A DNA stretch of 64,000 nucleotides from Eustoma russellianum (lineage: Eukaryota > Streptophyta > Magnoliopsida > Gentianales > Gentianaceae), in assembly GCA_036186865.1 (NCBI GenBank), contig AP025043.1, positions 33,340,690 through 33,404,689 on the forward strand. The letters run 5' to 3'. Below the pieces are notes generated by a model. That model was not told the DNA's origin. It ran no database searches and saw only the letters and a program-made list of their open reading frames with translations. The position numbers and the translations under genes were made by a program. This document shows positions 30,479 through 42,440 of this stretch, piece by piece (the stretch's first letter is position 1; every line of letters begins with the position of its first letter).

Positions 30479-31891
30479 GGAGCCCACACATCAAAAGATA
30501 CAACTATAAAGTGGTTCCTTGACAGTGGCTGCTCGAGGCACATGACGGGTGACCCGAGTTTGTTCACAAAAATAAATAAGGTCACAAAAGGCGGATCCGT
30601 GACCTTTAGAGACAATAACGAAGGCAAGATCATCGGAAAAGGTACGATAGGAAATCCAAGCACTCTTCAAATCTCCAACGTCTATTTGGTAAGCAACTTA
30701 TCTTACAATCTTCTTAGCATTTCTCAATTTACTGACAATGGCTTTAATGTGTGTTTTACTCACCCTTACTGCAATATAATAAATAAAAATGGAGAAACCG
30801 TTTTAAAAGGAAAACAAGAAGGTTCTTAATTTTTATGCTTTCTATGGATGATATGGTAGACGCTAAAGTTAAGTGCTTTATGTCAAACGAACCCAATGTG
30901 AATTTATGGCATAGACGTTTAGGACACATTGGCATTTCCACACTAGAAAAACTCCAACGAAAGAACCTAGTACGAGGATTGCCTACACTTGATTTAGACA
31001 ACTTTCAGTTGTGTGAATCTTACATAAAAGGCAAACAAACACGTGAGTCACTTAAGCCTAAGAATGAAATAAGCACGACTAGAGTCTTAGAACTACTACA
31101 CATTGATTTGTTTGGTCCTAGTCGCACTACAAGCCTTGGTGGGCGCCACTATGCATGCGTGATTGTTGATGACTTTTCTCGTTATACTTGGACTTTATTT
31201 CTTGCACATAAGGATGATAGTGCCATTGAAATTGCGAAATTAATTAAACAACTTGAAAATCAATATGGTGTCAATGTGAAAAAGATAAGAAGCGATAGAG
31301 GCGGTGAATTTAAAAACAAAGATATGATTTCATTTTGCCAAGAAAAAGGAATCAAGCATGAGTTTTCGCCACCTAGAACTCCACAATTAAATGGAGTAGT
31401 AGAAAGAAAGAATCGAACATTACAAGAAATCGCTAGGACTATGTTATGCGAAAATAAATTGCCTAGATTTCTGTGGGCGGAAGCCGTAAATTGTGCATGC
31501 TACATAGTAAATCGCCTATCTATAAGAAAGAAAATAAACAAGACGCCTTATGAGATATTGAATGATCGCATGCCTAAGATTGACTATTTTCGTGTGTTTG
31601 GATGCAAATGTTTTGTTTTGAATACAAAAGATAATTTAGATAAATTTGAATCTAAATCAATTGAATGCATCTTGGTTGGTTATTCTATAAATTCAAAAGC
31701 ATATAGATGTTATGATCCTCTCACTAGACAAATCATAGAATCTATTCATGTGAAGTTTAATGAATTTGGTGAGATTGATAAAGATAACGAATATGATGAT
31801 TACTTTGAATTGAAACCCGTGTTGAATGAAGATGATGGTACATTTGATATGCATGACATGAATGACACACTAGAAATGCATGATCACTTAG
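30479..31891 (+). pseudogene. pol: Sirevirus B pol N-terminal half (protease-integrase), broken
   Basis: Protease site WFLDSGCSRHMTG at about 30513. A frameshift and TAA at 30827 separate it from the integrase frame, which resumes at 30835. Zinc finger LWHRRLGHIGIST at about 30904; its last cysteine is lost (CESYIKGK, TAC at 31021-31023, where A has CESC). Core: HIDLFGPSRTTSLGG, IRSDRGGEFKN and GVVERKNRT keep the D, D and E. Coding then reaches the CRM-like insertion at 31892; the RT half is at 40536-42218. The target duplication CTTAG is at 31887-31891. Confidence 0.93.
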
Positions 31892-33064
31892 TGATGAGCC
31901 AAACGAAGGCTAGATAAACGTTCCAAGGACTTTGTCTCCTATTCCAAATTGATTTGAACCTCAGCTATGGCAAAGAACATCACAATGACACCCCTTGAAC
32001 TGTAACCGTTTGTTCTTGGCTCAATTTATACCAACACCTCTTCCTCTTTGGTATTCCAACACATCTAAAACCTCATTGAGACCCTAAGATGCTGTAAACC
32101 AAAAATGAAGTGAATACTAACAAGTTTTAGGCTATGAACTTGGAAGAAAACCGTTAAGTGGTCTTGAACTTCAACTAGAAAGTTGAGATTTCCTTAAAGG
32201 AAGTTTTTGATTGAAATGTATATATGAATTGTGTTCTTTTTACAATCTGATTCCTATGCTATTTATACAAAACGAAAATTACAAGAGTACAATGTTTAAA
32301 GTACAAAGTACAAGACTAAATGACATGCTTGCTTTTTGAACAACTTTTGTTCTAAGAATTCTGGTTGCTTGTCGTGCATTCTTTGCTTGTTTCAACCATA
32401 TTTCTAGATCAATTTTGATTGGATACTACTTTGAGCAACTTGGTTTGAAATGCCTTTGATTGGTTGCAAGTTTGACTTTGAATCTTCAAACCCTCTTTGC
32501 GTGATCTAGGCCTTAAACTTCAAGGATCTGATTGGTTCATTTGTTGTGCAGCTTGCTTGGTTGTCTCCTTGCTTGCTTTTGATTGGTTTGAAGATTTGCA
32601 AGACTTCTTCCAATTGGTTCATGAAATGAGCAGCTTGTCCATCCATTCCAACGTGAAGAGCAATTCTTGAATTTGACATGAGTGCTTGTCACCACCTTGC
32701 TTGTAAGCTACTTGCATATCACCTCTTTGCTTGGACAAAAATTCAGATTCTAATTGCATTTCCAAGCTATGTGTTCCTGAAAGACAAGGCAATAATACAA
32801 CACAAACTATCCTAAAACAAGGTTAACTAACCAACAATATTAAAAAGAACAACTAAAGATATGTACAACATGTTTTTGATACAACTAGATCAAAGCTTGT
32901 ATCATAAAAACCCAATGGACATCATCTCTGCTTGGTTCATCCCTTCATGCCTATAAAGAAATGATTCAACACAATGTAACAACTTCTTAGCCATACTCCT
33001 TGTTATGGGACCTGTGTGGGGCATTGAGGTGTCATCGTCCACAAGGTTAGGCTGTAGCTCATCA
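31892..33064 (-). repeat. 3' LTR of the CRM-like element
   Basis: On the minus strand it begins TGATGAGCTACAGCC after the polypurine tract and ends GGCTCATCA. 32065-33064 is nearly identical to 39536-40530; the terminal 173 bp (31892-32064) have no partner there. A minus-strand TATAAATAG is at 32259-32267. The pol C-terminus (to 32902) is encoded in it. Confidence 0.88.
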
Positions 33065-35667
33065 TTCCCTCCCACTTGAGAAGGTTTCGTCCTCGAATCT
33101 GAATCAATACTAAATGGAGAAAGGTCAGCAACATTAAAAGTTTTAGAGATAGGACCATACCTTTCTTCAGGAAGATCGAGAACATAGGCATTATCACCAA
33201 GCCGTTTCAATACTTTGAACGGTCCATCGCCTCTGGGCTTTAACTTTGAGTCCCTTTCCTTAGGGAATCTTTCTTTCCTCAAGTGTAACCAAACAAGATT
33301 ACCAGGCTCAAATATAACAACTTTACGATTCCTGTTGGCTCTATTGGCATACACTTTATTCTTAGCTTCAAGTTGTGACTTAACCTTTTCATGCAATTCT
33401 TTCACAAGTTTTGCTTTTCGTTCACCATCTAAACTAACACGTTCATGAACAGGTATGGGAACAAGATCAAGCGGGGACAAAGGGTTAAAGCCATAAACAA
33501 CTTCAAAAGGAGAATGCAATGTTCCACTATGAACAACTCTATTATATGCAAACTCAATATAAGCTAAGCAGTCTTCCCAATTCTTTAAATTCTTTTGAAT
33601 GACAACACGTAACAGTTGAGACAAAGTTCTATTAACAACTTCAGTTTGACCATCTGTTTGTGGGTGAGCAGTTGTAGAAAATAACAATTTAGTACCAAGT
33701 TTACTCCACAAAACACGCCAGAAATGACTTAGAAACTTTGTATCTCTATCACTAACAATTGTACGTGGCATGTCATGCAATCTAACAATTTCCTTAAAGA
33801 ACAAATCAGCAATATGAATAGCATCATCAACTTTCTTACATGCAATGAAATGTGCCATTTTGGAAAATCTATCAACAACAACAAAGATGCTATCTTTACC
33901 AGTTTTGGATCGAGGCAATCCCAATACAAAGTCCATAGAAATATCAGTCCAAGGTGAGCTTGGAACAGATAAGGGAGTGTACAATCCATGTGGTTGTCTT
34001 CTAGATTTTGCTTGTTTGCAAGTAATACATTGGTCACATACCTTATCAACATGTGCTTTCATATACGGCCAGAAGAAATGCTCCTTAAGTGTTTCCAAAG
34101 TTTTTAACGAGCCAAAATGACCCATTAAACCTCCTCCATGAGCTTCTTTTATTAACAACTCTCTTAATGAACACATTGGTACACATAACTTATGTTCTTT
34201 AAACAAATAACCATCATGCAAGTAGTATTTAGCAAAAGGTGAATCAATGCATGCTTGATAGATAGAACTAAAGTCATGATTAGAATGATACGTCTCTTTG
34301 ATAGACTCAAAACCAAACATGTTACATGAAAGAGTAGTAATCAAAGTATAGCGACGAGATAATGCATCAGCAACAACATTCTCTTTTCCTTGCTTATACT
34401 TGATCACATAAGGGAATTGTTCAATGAATTCAACCCATTTGGCATGTCTTTTGTTCAATTTTCCTTGACCTTTTAGATACTTAAGGCTTTCATGATCAGT
34501 ATGAATCACAAATTCCTTAGGTTGCAGATAATGTTGCCAAGTTTGTAAAGAACGGACAAGGGCATACAATTCTTTGTCATAGGTTGAATAATTTATGGAA
34601 GCTCCTTTCAATTTCTCACTAAAGTAGGCAACAGGTTTGTTACCTTGATGCAATACTGTTCCAATGCCAACTCCACTGGCATCACATTCAACTTCAAACA
34701 TTTCATCAAAGTTGGGCAATCTCAGGATAGGTGCAGAAGTTAGACGTTTCTTAAGTTCCTCAAAGGCTTGTTGTTGTGATTCTCCCCATTCAAATCTTAC
34801 ATCTTTCTTGACTAACTCATTCAAGGGTGCAGCTATGGTAGAGAAATCCTTCACAAAACGTCTATAGAAGCTAGCTAATCCATGAAAACTCCTAATATCT
34901 CCAGCAGACTTAGGGGTTGGCCACTCAGTTATGGATTTAACTTTCTCTTGGTCCATTTCAATTCCTTCGGCACTAATCACAAATCCTAAGAATGTAACCT
35001 TCTCCAGATAGAAAGAACACTTCTTGAAATTTGCATACAACTCTTCTTTCTGTAGGGTGACAAAAACAGCTCGAAGATGGATCAGATGTTCACTTAGGGT
35101 TTTGGAGTAGATAAGAATGTCATCAAAGTAGACTACTACAAATTTCCCTATGAATTTCCTTAAGACCTCATTCATTAACCTCATGAAAGTACTAGGGGCG
35201 TTGGTTAAACCAAAGGGCATAACTAACCATTCGTACAATCCAAATTTAGTCTTAAAGGCAGTTTTCCATTTATCACCTTCCCTAATTCTCACTTGGAAAT
35301 AACCTTGTTTAAGATCTACTTTGCTAAAGCACCTAGACCCATACAACATATCCAACATGTCATCCAACCTAGGAATAGGGTATCTATACTTCACAGTGAT
35401 CTTATTGATGGCTCTACAATCAGTACACATTCTCCAAGTTCCATCTTTCTTAGGGACAATGATAACAGGAACAGCACAAGGACTCATACTCTCTTTCACT
35501 TTACCTTGGGTCAATAGTTCCTCAACTTGCTTTTGGATTTCCTTAGTTTCCTCTGGATTGGCTCTATAGGCAGGTCTGTTTTGTAGAACAGCTCCTGGAA
35601 CGAAATCTATTTGATGCTCAATGCCTCTTAGAGGTGGTAAACCTGGGGGATCTCCTTCAGGAAACAA
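32902..35667 (-). CDS. pol: CRM-like RT-RNase H-integrase, open frame
   Basis: 921 codons without a break. RT: VPKKDGTWRMC (about 35450), FSKVDLKQGYFQVRI (about 35310), YFDDILIYS (about 35125). RNase H: ECDASGVGIGTVL (about 34680) and DHESLKYLKG (about 34490). Integrase: HFGSLKTLETLKEHFFWPYM and CDQCITCKQAKS (zinc finger, about 34120-34010), DISMDFVLGLPRSK (about 33940), IVSDRDTKFLSHFW (about 33750), HPQTDGQTEVVNRTL (about 33650). The tail GPFKVLKRLGDNAYVLDLP is followed by NDELQPNLVDD and ITRSMAKKL, encoded inside the LTR, where CRM elements carry their targeting motif instead of a classical chromodomain. The stop is at 32902. It is cut off from gag by a TAA just upstream. Confidence 0.93.
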   Translation of the reverse strand: MFPEGDPPGLPPLRGIEHQIDFVPGAVLQNRPAYRANPEETKEIQKQVEELLTQGKVKESMSPCAVPVIIVPKKDGTWRMCTDCRAINKITVKYRYPIPRLDDMLDMLYGSRCFSKVDLKQGYFQVRIREGDKWKTAFKTKFGLYEWLVMPFGLTNAPSTFMRLMNEVLRKFIGKFVVVYFDDILIYSKTLSEHLIHLRAVFVTLQKEELYANFKKCSFYLEKVTFLGFVISAEGIEMDQEKVKSITEWPTPKSAGDIRSFHGLASFYRRFVKDFSTIAAPLNELVKKDVRFEWGESQQQAFEELKKRLTSAPILRLPNFDEMFEVECDASGVGIGTVLHQGNKPVAYFSEKLKGASINYSTYDKELYALVRSLQTWQHYLQPKEFVIHTDHESLKYLKGQGKLNKRHAKWVEFIEQFPYVIKYKQGKENVVADALSRRYTLITTLSCNMFGFESIKETYHSNHDFSSIYQACIDSPFAKYYLHDGYLFKEHKLCVPMCSLRELLIKEAHGGGLMGHFGSLKTLETLKEHFFWPYMKAHVDKVCDQCITCKQAKSRRQPHGLYTPLSVPSSPWTDISMDFVLGLPRSKTGKDSIFVVVDRFSKMAHFIACKKVDDAIHIADLFFKEIVRLHDMPRTIVSDRDTKFLSHFWRVLWSKLGTKLLFSTTAHPQTDGQTEVVNRTLSQLLRVVIQKNLKNWEDCLAYIEFAYNRVVHSGTLHSPFEVVYGFNPLSPLDLVPIPVHERVSLDGERKAKLVKELHEKVKSQLEAKNKVYANRANRNRKVVIFEPGNLVWLHLRKERFPKERDSKLKPRGDGPFKVLKRLGDNAYVLDLPEERYGPISKTFNVADLSPFSIDSDSRTKPSQVGGNDELQPNLVDDDTSMPHTGPITRSMAKKLLHCVESFLYRHEGMNQAEMMSIGFL
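33065..33076 (-). promoter_or_regulatory. polypurine tract of the CRM-like element
   Basis: Minus-strand AGTGGGAGGGAA directly precedes the LTR start TGATGAGC. It also lies inside the pol reading frame. Confidence 0.75.
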
Positions 35668-35676
35668 GCTAGAAAA

Positions 35677-37772
35677 TTATTGAAGTAAAGATGCGACTTC
35701 ACTTGGTAAAGTAGATGGTATTTCAGATGAAGAGAACAGAGTTTCTTTGTAAAGCAAGACATAAACAGTTTTCTTTGAATTGATAGCATGGAATACCTCG
35801 CTTTGAGATGCAAAGAATGCGCTTTTCTTTAGAGATGGTTCGGCAGAAACTTTGATTTCTTTCGGTTCAATTTTAAGATGTGAACTTTTCAGTTGGTTTT
35901 CCTTGATGAAAATCCTTTCCAATTCCTTTTCTTTTGGATCATTATGGCTTTTTAACATTCGTTGTTGATCCTCAAAGACTTTGTGCGGGGGCAAGGCATT
36001 TAATTTGAACAGCTTGTTGTTATGCCTAAAGGAATATCTATTTAGGTATCCATCATAACCTTGTTGTCAAATTGCCACGTTCTACCTAATAAGATATGAC
36101 TTGATTGCATAGGGGCTACATCACATAACACCTCAGCAAAATACCCACCAATTGATAAAGAAACTAGGACTTTCTTTGTTACTTTAACTTCACCACACTC
36201 ATTAAGCCACGTAAGTCTATAAGGATGAGGATGATTAATTAAAGGTAACTCAAGTTTCCTAACAAGTTCAAAACTTGCCACATTGGTACATGAACCGGAG
36301 TCAATGATTAAAGTGCAGACTTTCTTTTTAACCATACAATGAATGTGGAATATGTTCTCTCTTTGTATGTCAGGTTCTTCAGTTTTAATTTCGGCACTTA
36401 GAGCTCGACGGACAACTAAGAACTCTTTTGTTTCACACTCATTAGTCTCTTCACTAATCTCTTCTTCTTCCTCATATGTTTGTTCATTTTCATCATTGTT
36501 TTCCTCACTCTCTTCCAATTCTTCCTCAGAATAATACTCATTAGACTCTTCAATAAACATGATGCGTTTAGGGTTGGGACATTGATTAGCAAAATGACAT
36601 TTTCCTAAGCATTTAAAACATTGAATATCACGAGTCTTAACATTAGGCGTACCTTCCACCTTGGCTTTGCCTTTATCAGTGATTGGAAACTTTGGACGAT
36701 TTTGGATGTTCTGAGTTGATTTTCCTTGGAATCCACGGCCTTGACCTTGTTGTGGACGGAAATGCGTCCTAGGCTATGTTCTAGGAAAACTCAAAGGATT
36801 AGTCCGAAAAGAAGGGTTAGAAGTTTTTACCTTCAATTGTCTTTCCACTTTCTCAGCAATGTGAACCATAGAAGCCAGATCAGAGTAAGGTGTAAGTTCC
36901 ACCTTAAATGCAATCTCTTTGTTCAAGCCAGCTAGAAATCTAGCCATTGTGGCTTCCTCAGCTTCTTCTATGTTAGCCCTGGTAAGCAGATGTTCTAATT
37001 CTTTATAAAATTCATCAACAGATCTATTACCTTGAGAAAGTTGTTGCAATTTCTGGAAAATGCTTCTTTCATAGGAAGGAGATATGAATCTCTTTCTCAT
37101 CTCTTGTTTCAGCTCGGACCAAGTAACAACAGGGGGCTGTCTTGTTCTTCTCCTAGTGTTCTGCAATTGCTCCCACCAGAGTAAAGCATAATCTACAAAT
37201 TCAAAAGTTGCATACCGCACTTTGGCCAATTCAGAATAGTTAGTGCAAGAATACATATGATCTACTTTTGTTTCCCATTGCAGATATGTTTCAGGATCAC
37301 TTTTCCCTTGGAAGGAGGATATTGTTAGTTTAGTAGTAATGAACTCTTCTTCAAGATGTTCATCTCTATCAGGCTGACGTTCATCATACTGTTCTTCCGG
37401 ATAGTGTTCTTCATTGTACTCAGGGAGATAATCAAATCTCTCCTCAAAAGAAATGTTCCTACGACCACCATTACTACTTCGACCTCTACCTCTACCTCTA
37501 AGTGATGTGACTTTTCTACGTTCGACATGAGACTCATTACCATAAGGGTTGCCTTCTTGAAAAGGTATACTAGGTTCCTTTTGATCTGAGGTTGGCTTTT
37601 CTACTTTGCTTATCCTCTGTTTGTTATCCTCTATGTCACTTCTCATTAAACCAAACTGATTAACAAGGAAAGTGAGTGTTTGCTGTATATTCTCTAGGGT
37701 AACAGGGACTGGGGATGGGACAGGAGTAGATGGGGACGGGGATGGTGCATTATCTTTCTGTTGGGGACCCAT
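35677..37772 (-). pseudogene. gag: CRM-like gag and protease, broken
   Basis: ATG 37772 (MGPQQKDNAPSPSPSTPVP). A P/S-rich N-terminus and an RGR-rich, acidic linker lead to the Gag domain (QWETKVDHMYSCTNYSEL, about 37280). The zinc knuckle CFKCLGKCHFANQCP lies at about 36610, an E-rich spacer at 36550-36440, and the retropepsin site IIDSGSCTNVAS at about 36310. Lesions: TAG at 36774 with the frame continuing beyond it, loss of a few bases at about 36058 that shifts the frame, and TAA at 35677 after SLLQ. The RT frame then follows directly (35667) in the same frame as the preceding piece. Confidence 0.9.
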
Positions 37773-39535
37773 GATTCAAAAGTCAATCTCAAAAACCAAT
37801 TTAAAATATTGACAAGATGCAAATACTCTACTTTATGTTGACAATTGTTCAAAACAGCAATTTGGACTATTTCTCCTAAAGATTCAAGAAAATCATAGAA
37901 GTCAAGTTGTTGTTCGGGCTGAATGAAATCTACGGGGTTGTTTAAGACAATCCCTCAATTTACTTTACAGCATATGCAATTATCAATTGAAGTAAAGTGA
38001 AAGTAAAAGCACACAAACAAAGTGTCAGCAAGGGTTTGCTTTAGAAACTTTCAATATTTCAAAACTACAACACTTTGGGGTTTGGTTTGGGCACTTTCTT
38101 TCTTTTGAGCTTTGCACGGGAATTTTCCTTTTATGCAATGTTTATTTTTGGGCTTTTCCTCACTTGGTTTTCTTGTGCAATTCTCTCTTGTCTTGCCTCT
38201 TACTTGTTGACAAATATTGGCTTTTCTCTCGCGTATTTCTCAATCAAGCTTAATTTTCTTTCTTTGGAGGGGTTTGCTTGATTGTTGTGAGACTACTTCT
38301 CACGGCCTACATGAGACATTGCTCACGGCCTTTAATTGCACAAGGTTTGTTGTATTTGGGAATTTGAAAGTTCCTCGTACACAACACGGCTAAACACTAT
38401 GTAGTGAGAGTTCAATTCACAATTACAACAAGTTCAAATTGAATATAGTGCAAGGTAAGTTCAGAAATTGATCTAAAACAACAATTGGATAGCTCTTTAA
38501 CAGTATGGGGCTTAAACAATTCCTAACTTTCAGAATGTATCTAAGTCCAACAAGTTGTTTGAAACAATTAAAATCAACAAAAAGATATAGCTATTAGCAT
38601 TCACCAAGATTTCAAATGAGCTTTAAAGAGTGGTTTAAATCACACGGTTTTGGGCACTTGTTTTTCTGTTTTTGATGCAATTGATCTAACTATTCTTAAG
38701 ATAGCTAAATGCAACTTGGTTGTATCTAAATGCAATTATAAGGGCTGATTACTCTAACAACTAATGGAAATCAGTTTTGATGCAAACTAGCTAACTTGTT
38801 TTGTTTTTAGGTGATCATTCCTACTTTGTTTTTGTTTGGTTTTTGTTTGTATGATGCAATCAGTTTCTAAGCTAGATGATACTAGATGCAAGTGTTTATG
38901 TATTCAACACAACAAACGTGTATCAACTAGAGACTAGGCAGCATACATAGCTAACTAAAACTACCCTTTTTTGTTCTTAGTTTTCGGATTTGATTGTGCT
39001 AAACTAAACAACCAACTAAACCTTTTAATGACGTTGTAAACTATTCTAACCAAGCTAAATGAGGCAGCAACTACAACGCCTAAATAGTTTGCACACAACT
39101 ACTAAAAACAGAATTTAACAACTTGATTACAAACTAAACTATCAACTATTCTAATTTTGTGTTCAAGTTTTCTGTTTTAAGGACTTATCTAAACTACCAT
39201 TTGAACTTCTAGATTAGGACCTAATGAACATTGTCTAAGCTAGATTGAACAAGAACAATCAGGTTACACACGGTTTTTAACTAGACTACACAAACAGATT
39301 CTAACACACTTAAGTCTAGTCTAAGTTCTTTTTGTGATGGTTTTCGGTTTTGCTACTTAAAACTAATTTACCAAACTATTGTAAACTAACTAATAAACAC
39401 TTCAAAACATAAACTAACTACCTAAACTAACAGGCTCTAAACGGACATAAAAAAAACAGTTCACTACACGATTTGGGCAGCATCATTCGTATGCAAGTTT
39501 AAACAATGTAAACATGAATAGAAGACTAAAACCTC
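37773..39535 (-). other. long leader of the CRM-like element
   Basis: 1.76 kb between the gag start and the partial 5' LTR. It is A/T-rich, with many CTAAACTAAC-like words, and has no frame worth naming. I could not find a standard tRNA primer site at its LTR edge. Confidence 0.55.
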
Positions 39536-40530
39536 ATTGAGACCCTAAGATGCTGTAAACCAAAAATGAAGTGAATACTAACAAGTTCTAGGCTATGAAC
39601 TTGGAAGAAAACCGTTAAGTGGTCTTGAACTTCAACTAGAAAGTTGAGATTTCCTTAAAGGAAGTTTTTGATTGAAATGTATATATGAATTGTGTTCTTT
39701 TTACAATCTGATTCCTATGCTATTTATACAAAACAAAAATTACAAGAGTACAAGGTTTAAAGTACAAAGTACAAGACTAAATGACATGCTTGCTTTTTGA
39801 ACAACTTTTGTTCCAAGAATTCTGGTTGCTTGCCGTGCATTCTTTGCTTGTTTCAACCATATTTCTAGATCAATTTTGATTGGATACTACTTTGAGCAAC
39901 TTGGTTTGAAATGCCTTTGATTGGTTGCAAGTTTGACTTTGAATCTTCAAACCCTCTTTGCGTGATCTAGGCCTTAAACTTCAAGGATCTGATTGGTTCA
40001 TTTGTTGTGCAGCTTGCTTGGTTGTCTCCTTGCTTGCTTTTGATTGGTTTGAAGATTTGCAAGACTTCTTCCAATTGGTTCATGAAATGAGCAGCTTGTC
40101 CATCCATTCCAACGTGAAGAGCAATTCTTGAATTTGACATGAGTGCTTGTCACCACCTTGCTTGTAAGCTACTTGCATATCACCTCTTTGCTTGGACAAA
40201 AATTCAGATTCTAATTGCATTTCCAAGCTATGTACGTGTTCCTGAAAGACAAGGCAATAATACAACACAAACTATCCTAAAACAAGGTTAACTAACCAAC
40301 AATATTAAAAAGAACAACTAAAGATATGTACAACATGTTTTTGATACAACTAGATCAAAGCTTGTATCATATAAACCCAATGGACATCATCGCTGCTTGG
40401 TTCATCCTCTTCATGCCTATAAAGAAATGATTCAACACAATGTAACAACTTCTTAACCATACTCCTTGTTATGGGACCTGTGTGGGGCATTGAGGTGTCA
40501 TCGTCCACAAGGTTAGGCTGTAGCTCATCA
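39536..40530 (-). repeat. partial 5' LTR of the CRM-like element
   Basis: Matches 32065-33064 closely, including the TATA region, but stops matching at 39536, so it lacks the last 173 bp of the 3' LTR. The outer end GCTCATCA and target duplication CTTAG are intact. Confidence 0.88.
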
Positions 40531-40535
40531 CTTAG

Positions 40536-42218
40536 AAATGCATGATAACATATAAAACAATCAACCAAGATGGCATGGAGATCACCCACATGATCTCATC
40601 ATAGGCGACATCACTCACGGTGTGCGACCACATAGAAGAATTACTTCGGATGAAATAAATCAATTCCATGCTATGATTTCCAAAATTGAACCCAAAAATA
40701 TGCATGATGCTTTGAGTAATTCTTCTTGGATTGATGCTATGCATGATGAGCTTAATCAATTCATAAGAAATGATGTATGGGATTTAGTGCCACGACCACA
40801 AGATAAGACCATAATAGGCACAAAGTGGGTGTTTAGGAATAAAATGAATGAAGAAGGAAAGGTCGTTAGGAATAAAGCTAGACTTGTAGCACAAGGATAT
40901 AATCAAGAAGAAGGAATTGACTACGATGAAACATTTGCACACGTAGCACGTTTAGAAGCTATACGACTATTACTTGTCATTGCTTGCATGAAAGACTTCA
41001 AATTGTATCAAATGAACGTAAAAATTGCATTCCTAAATGGATTTATACAAGAAGAAGTATATGTGAAGCAACCACCCGGTTTTGAGGATTTAAAACATTC
41101 CGATCACGTGTACAAACTAAAGAAGGCACTATACGGACTAAAGCAAGCACCGAGAGCATGGTATGATCGTTTTGCTACTTTCCTTTTAGAAAATGATTTT
41201 AAACGAGGTACTATAGATAGCACACTATTTTTGAAACAAGATAAATCGGATTTACTTATTATTCAAATCTACGTTGATGACATTATTTTCGGTTCTACCT
41301 CACATAGACTTGTTGAAGAGTTTGAAAATTGCATGAAATCCGAATTTGAAATGTCTATGGTTGGTGAACTTAACCATTTTCTTGGCTTGCAGATTAAGCA
41401 AACGAGTAAAGGTATTCACATAAATCAAGCTAAATATATAAATGATATGATTAAAAAGTTCAACTTTGAAAATTTGAAACCATCCCCCACCCCTATGAGT
41501 GTCACCACCAAATTGGATAAGGATGAACATGGTAAAGATTTTGACAATGTCTTATATCGGTCTATGATTGGTTCTTTGCTATATTTAACTGCTAGTAGGT
41601 CTGATATCATGTTCAGTGTATGCATGTGTGCACGCTTTCAGAGTCACCTAAGGTGTCTCACTATAATGCGGTAAAAAGAATATTGCGTTATATTAAGCAC
41701 ACGCCAACCTTAGGGATTTGGTATGATAAAGATTCCGAATTTAACTTACATGCTTATTTTGATGCAGATTACAATGGCTGTAAAATAGATAGGAAGAGCA
41801 CGAGTGGCACTTGCTAATTTATAGGAAACTCACTCATTTCATGGTTTTCCAAAAAGCAAGCAAGCGTTGCTTTGTCTACTACTAAGGCTGAGTACATGGC
41901 ACTTAGCCTTTGCTGCACACAGTTGTTGTGGACAAAACAACAACTTTCGGACTTTGGAATTACCGTAAATAGAATTCCTATATACTGTGATAGTATGAGT
42001 GCCATTAATCTGTATAAGAACCCCGTGTTACACTCTAAGGCCAAGCATATAGAAGTACGCTATCATTTTCTTCGTGATCACGTAAACAATGGTGATATCG
42101 TCATAGTCACGTACGTACAGAAGCACAAGTAGCGGATATCTTTACAAAAGCCTTAAATCAAGCCATGTATGAATCTCTTCAGTCTAAATTAGGCATGATT
42201 TCAGCTGATATGATTTGA
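40536..42218 (+). pseudogene. pol: Sirevirus B pol C-terminal half (RT-RNase H), broken
   Basis: Coding resumes after the CRM-like insertion. The RT frame 40622-41674 has IGTKWVFRNKMNEEG, QEEGIDYDETFA and YVDDIIFGS (about 41270). The first catalytic aspartate is changed: YQMNVKIAFLNG (AAC at 41015-41017), where A has FQMDVKSAFLNG. A base is lost at about 41640; RNase H follows with DADYNGC (about 41760), a TAA where A has CAA (41815), STTKAEYM (Lys for Glu, 41884) and another shift near 42110. The coding sequence ends with GMISADMI and TGA at about 42216. Confidence 0.92.
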
Positions 42219-42261
42219 TTTTCTTTCCTTATTTACAGGCATCTTTTGATTTACTTTCCAA

Positions 42262-42440
42262 AATAAAGGGGGAGAAATAGCATGATTTAAGGGGGAGAGA
42301 GATACAGATTGCATAAATCAAGGGGGAGCGGTTTGAAATTTAAAAATTCAAATTTCGAATTTTATGCATGATTGAAGGGGGAGCGATATGATTTAAATCA
42401 CGTGCATAAGTTATTTTGAAAATCATCAAAAGGGGGAGAT
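42262..42440 (+). promoter_or_regulatory. multiple polypurine tracts of Sirevirus B
   Basis: AAGGGGGAG recurs at about 42267, 42289, 42321 and 42376, and the final AAAAGGGGGAGAT abuts the 3' LTR at 42440. Same arrangement as in A and E. Confidence 0.88.

Larger units (their letters stand above)
31892..40530 (-). mobile_element. CRM-like Ty3/Gypsy element nested in Sirevirus B
   Basis: An 8,639-bp minus-strand insertion flanked by CTTAG (31887-31891 and 40531-40535), with inverted termini TGATGAGC/GCTCATCA. It encodes gag, protease, RT, RNase H and integrase, and its pol frame runs on into the 3' LTR, a known trait of CRM-clade elements. LTRs are unequal: 1,173 bp at the 3' end and only about 995 bp of matching sequence at the 5' end. 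It is a relative of C, D and G but a separate family. Confidence 0.93.
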
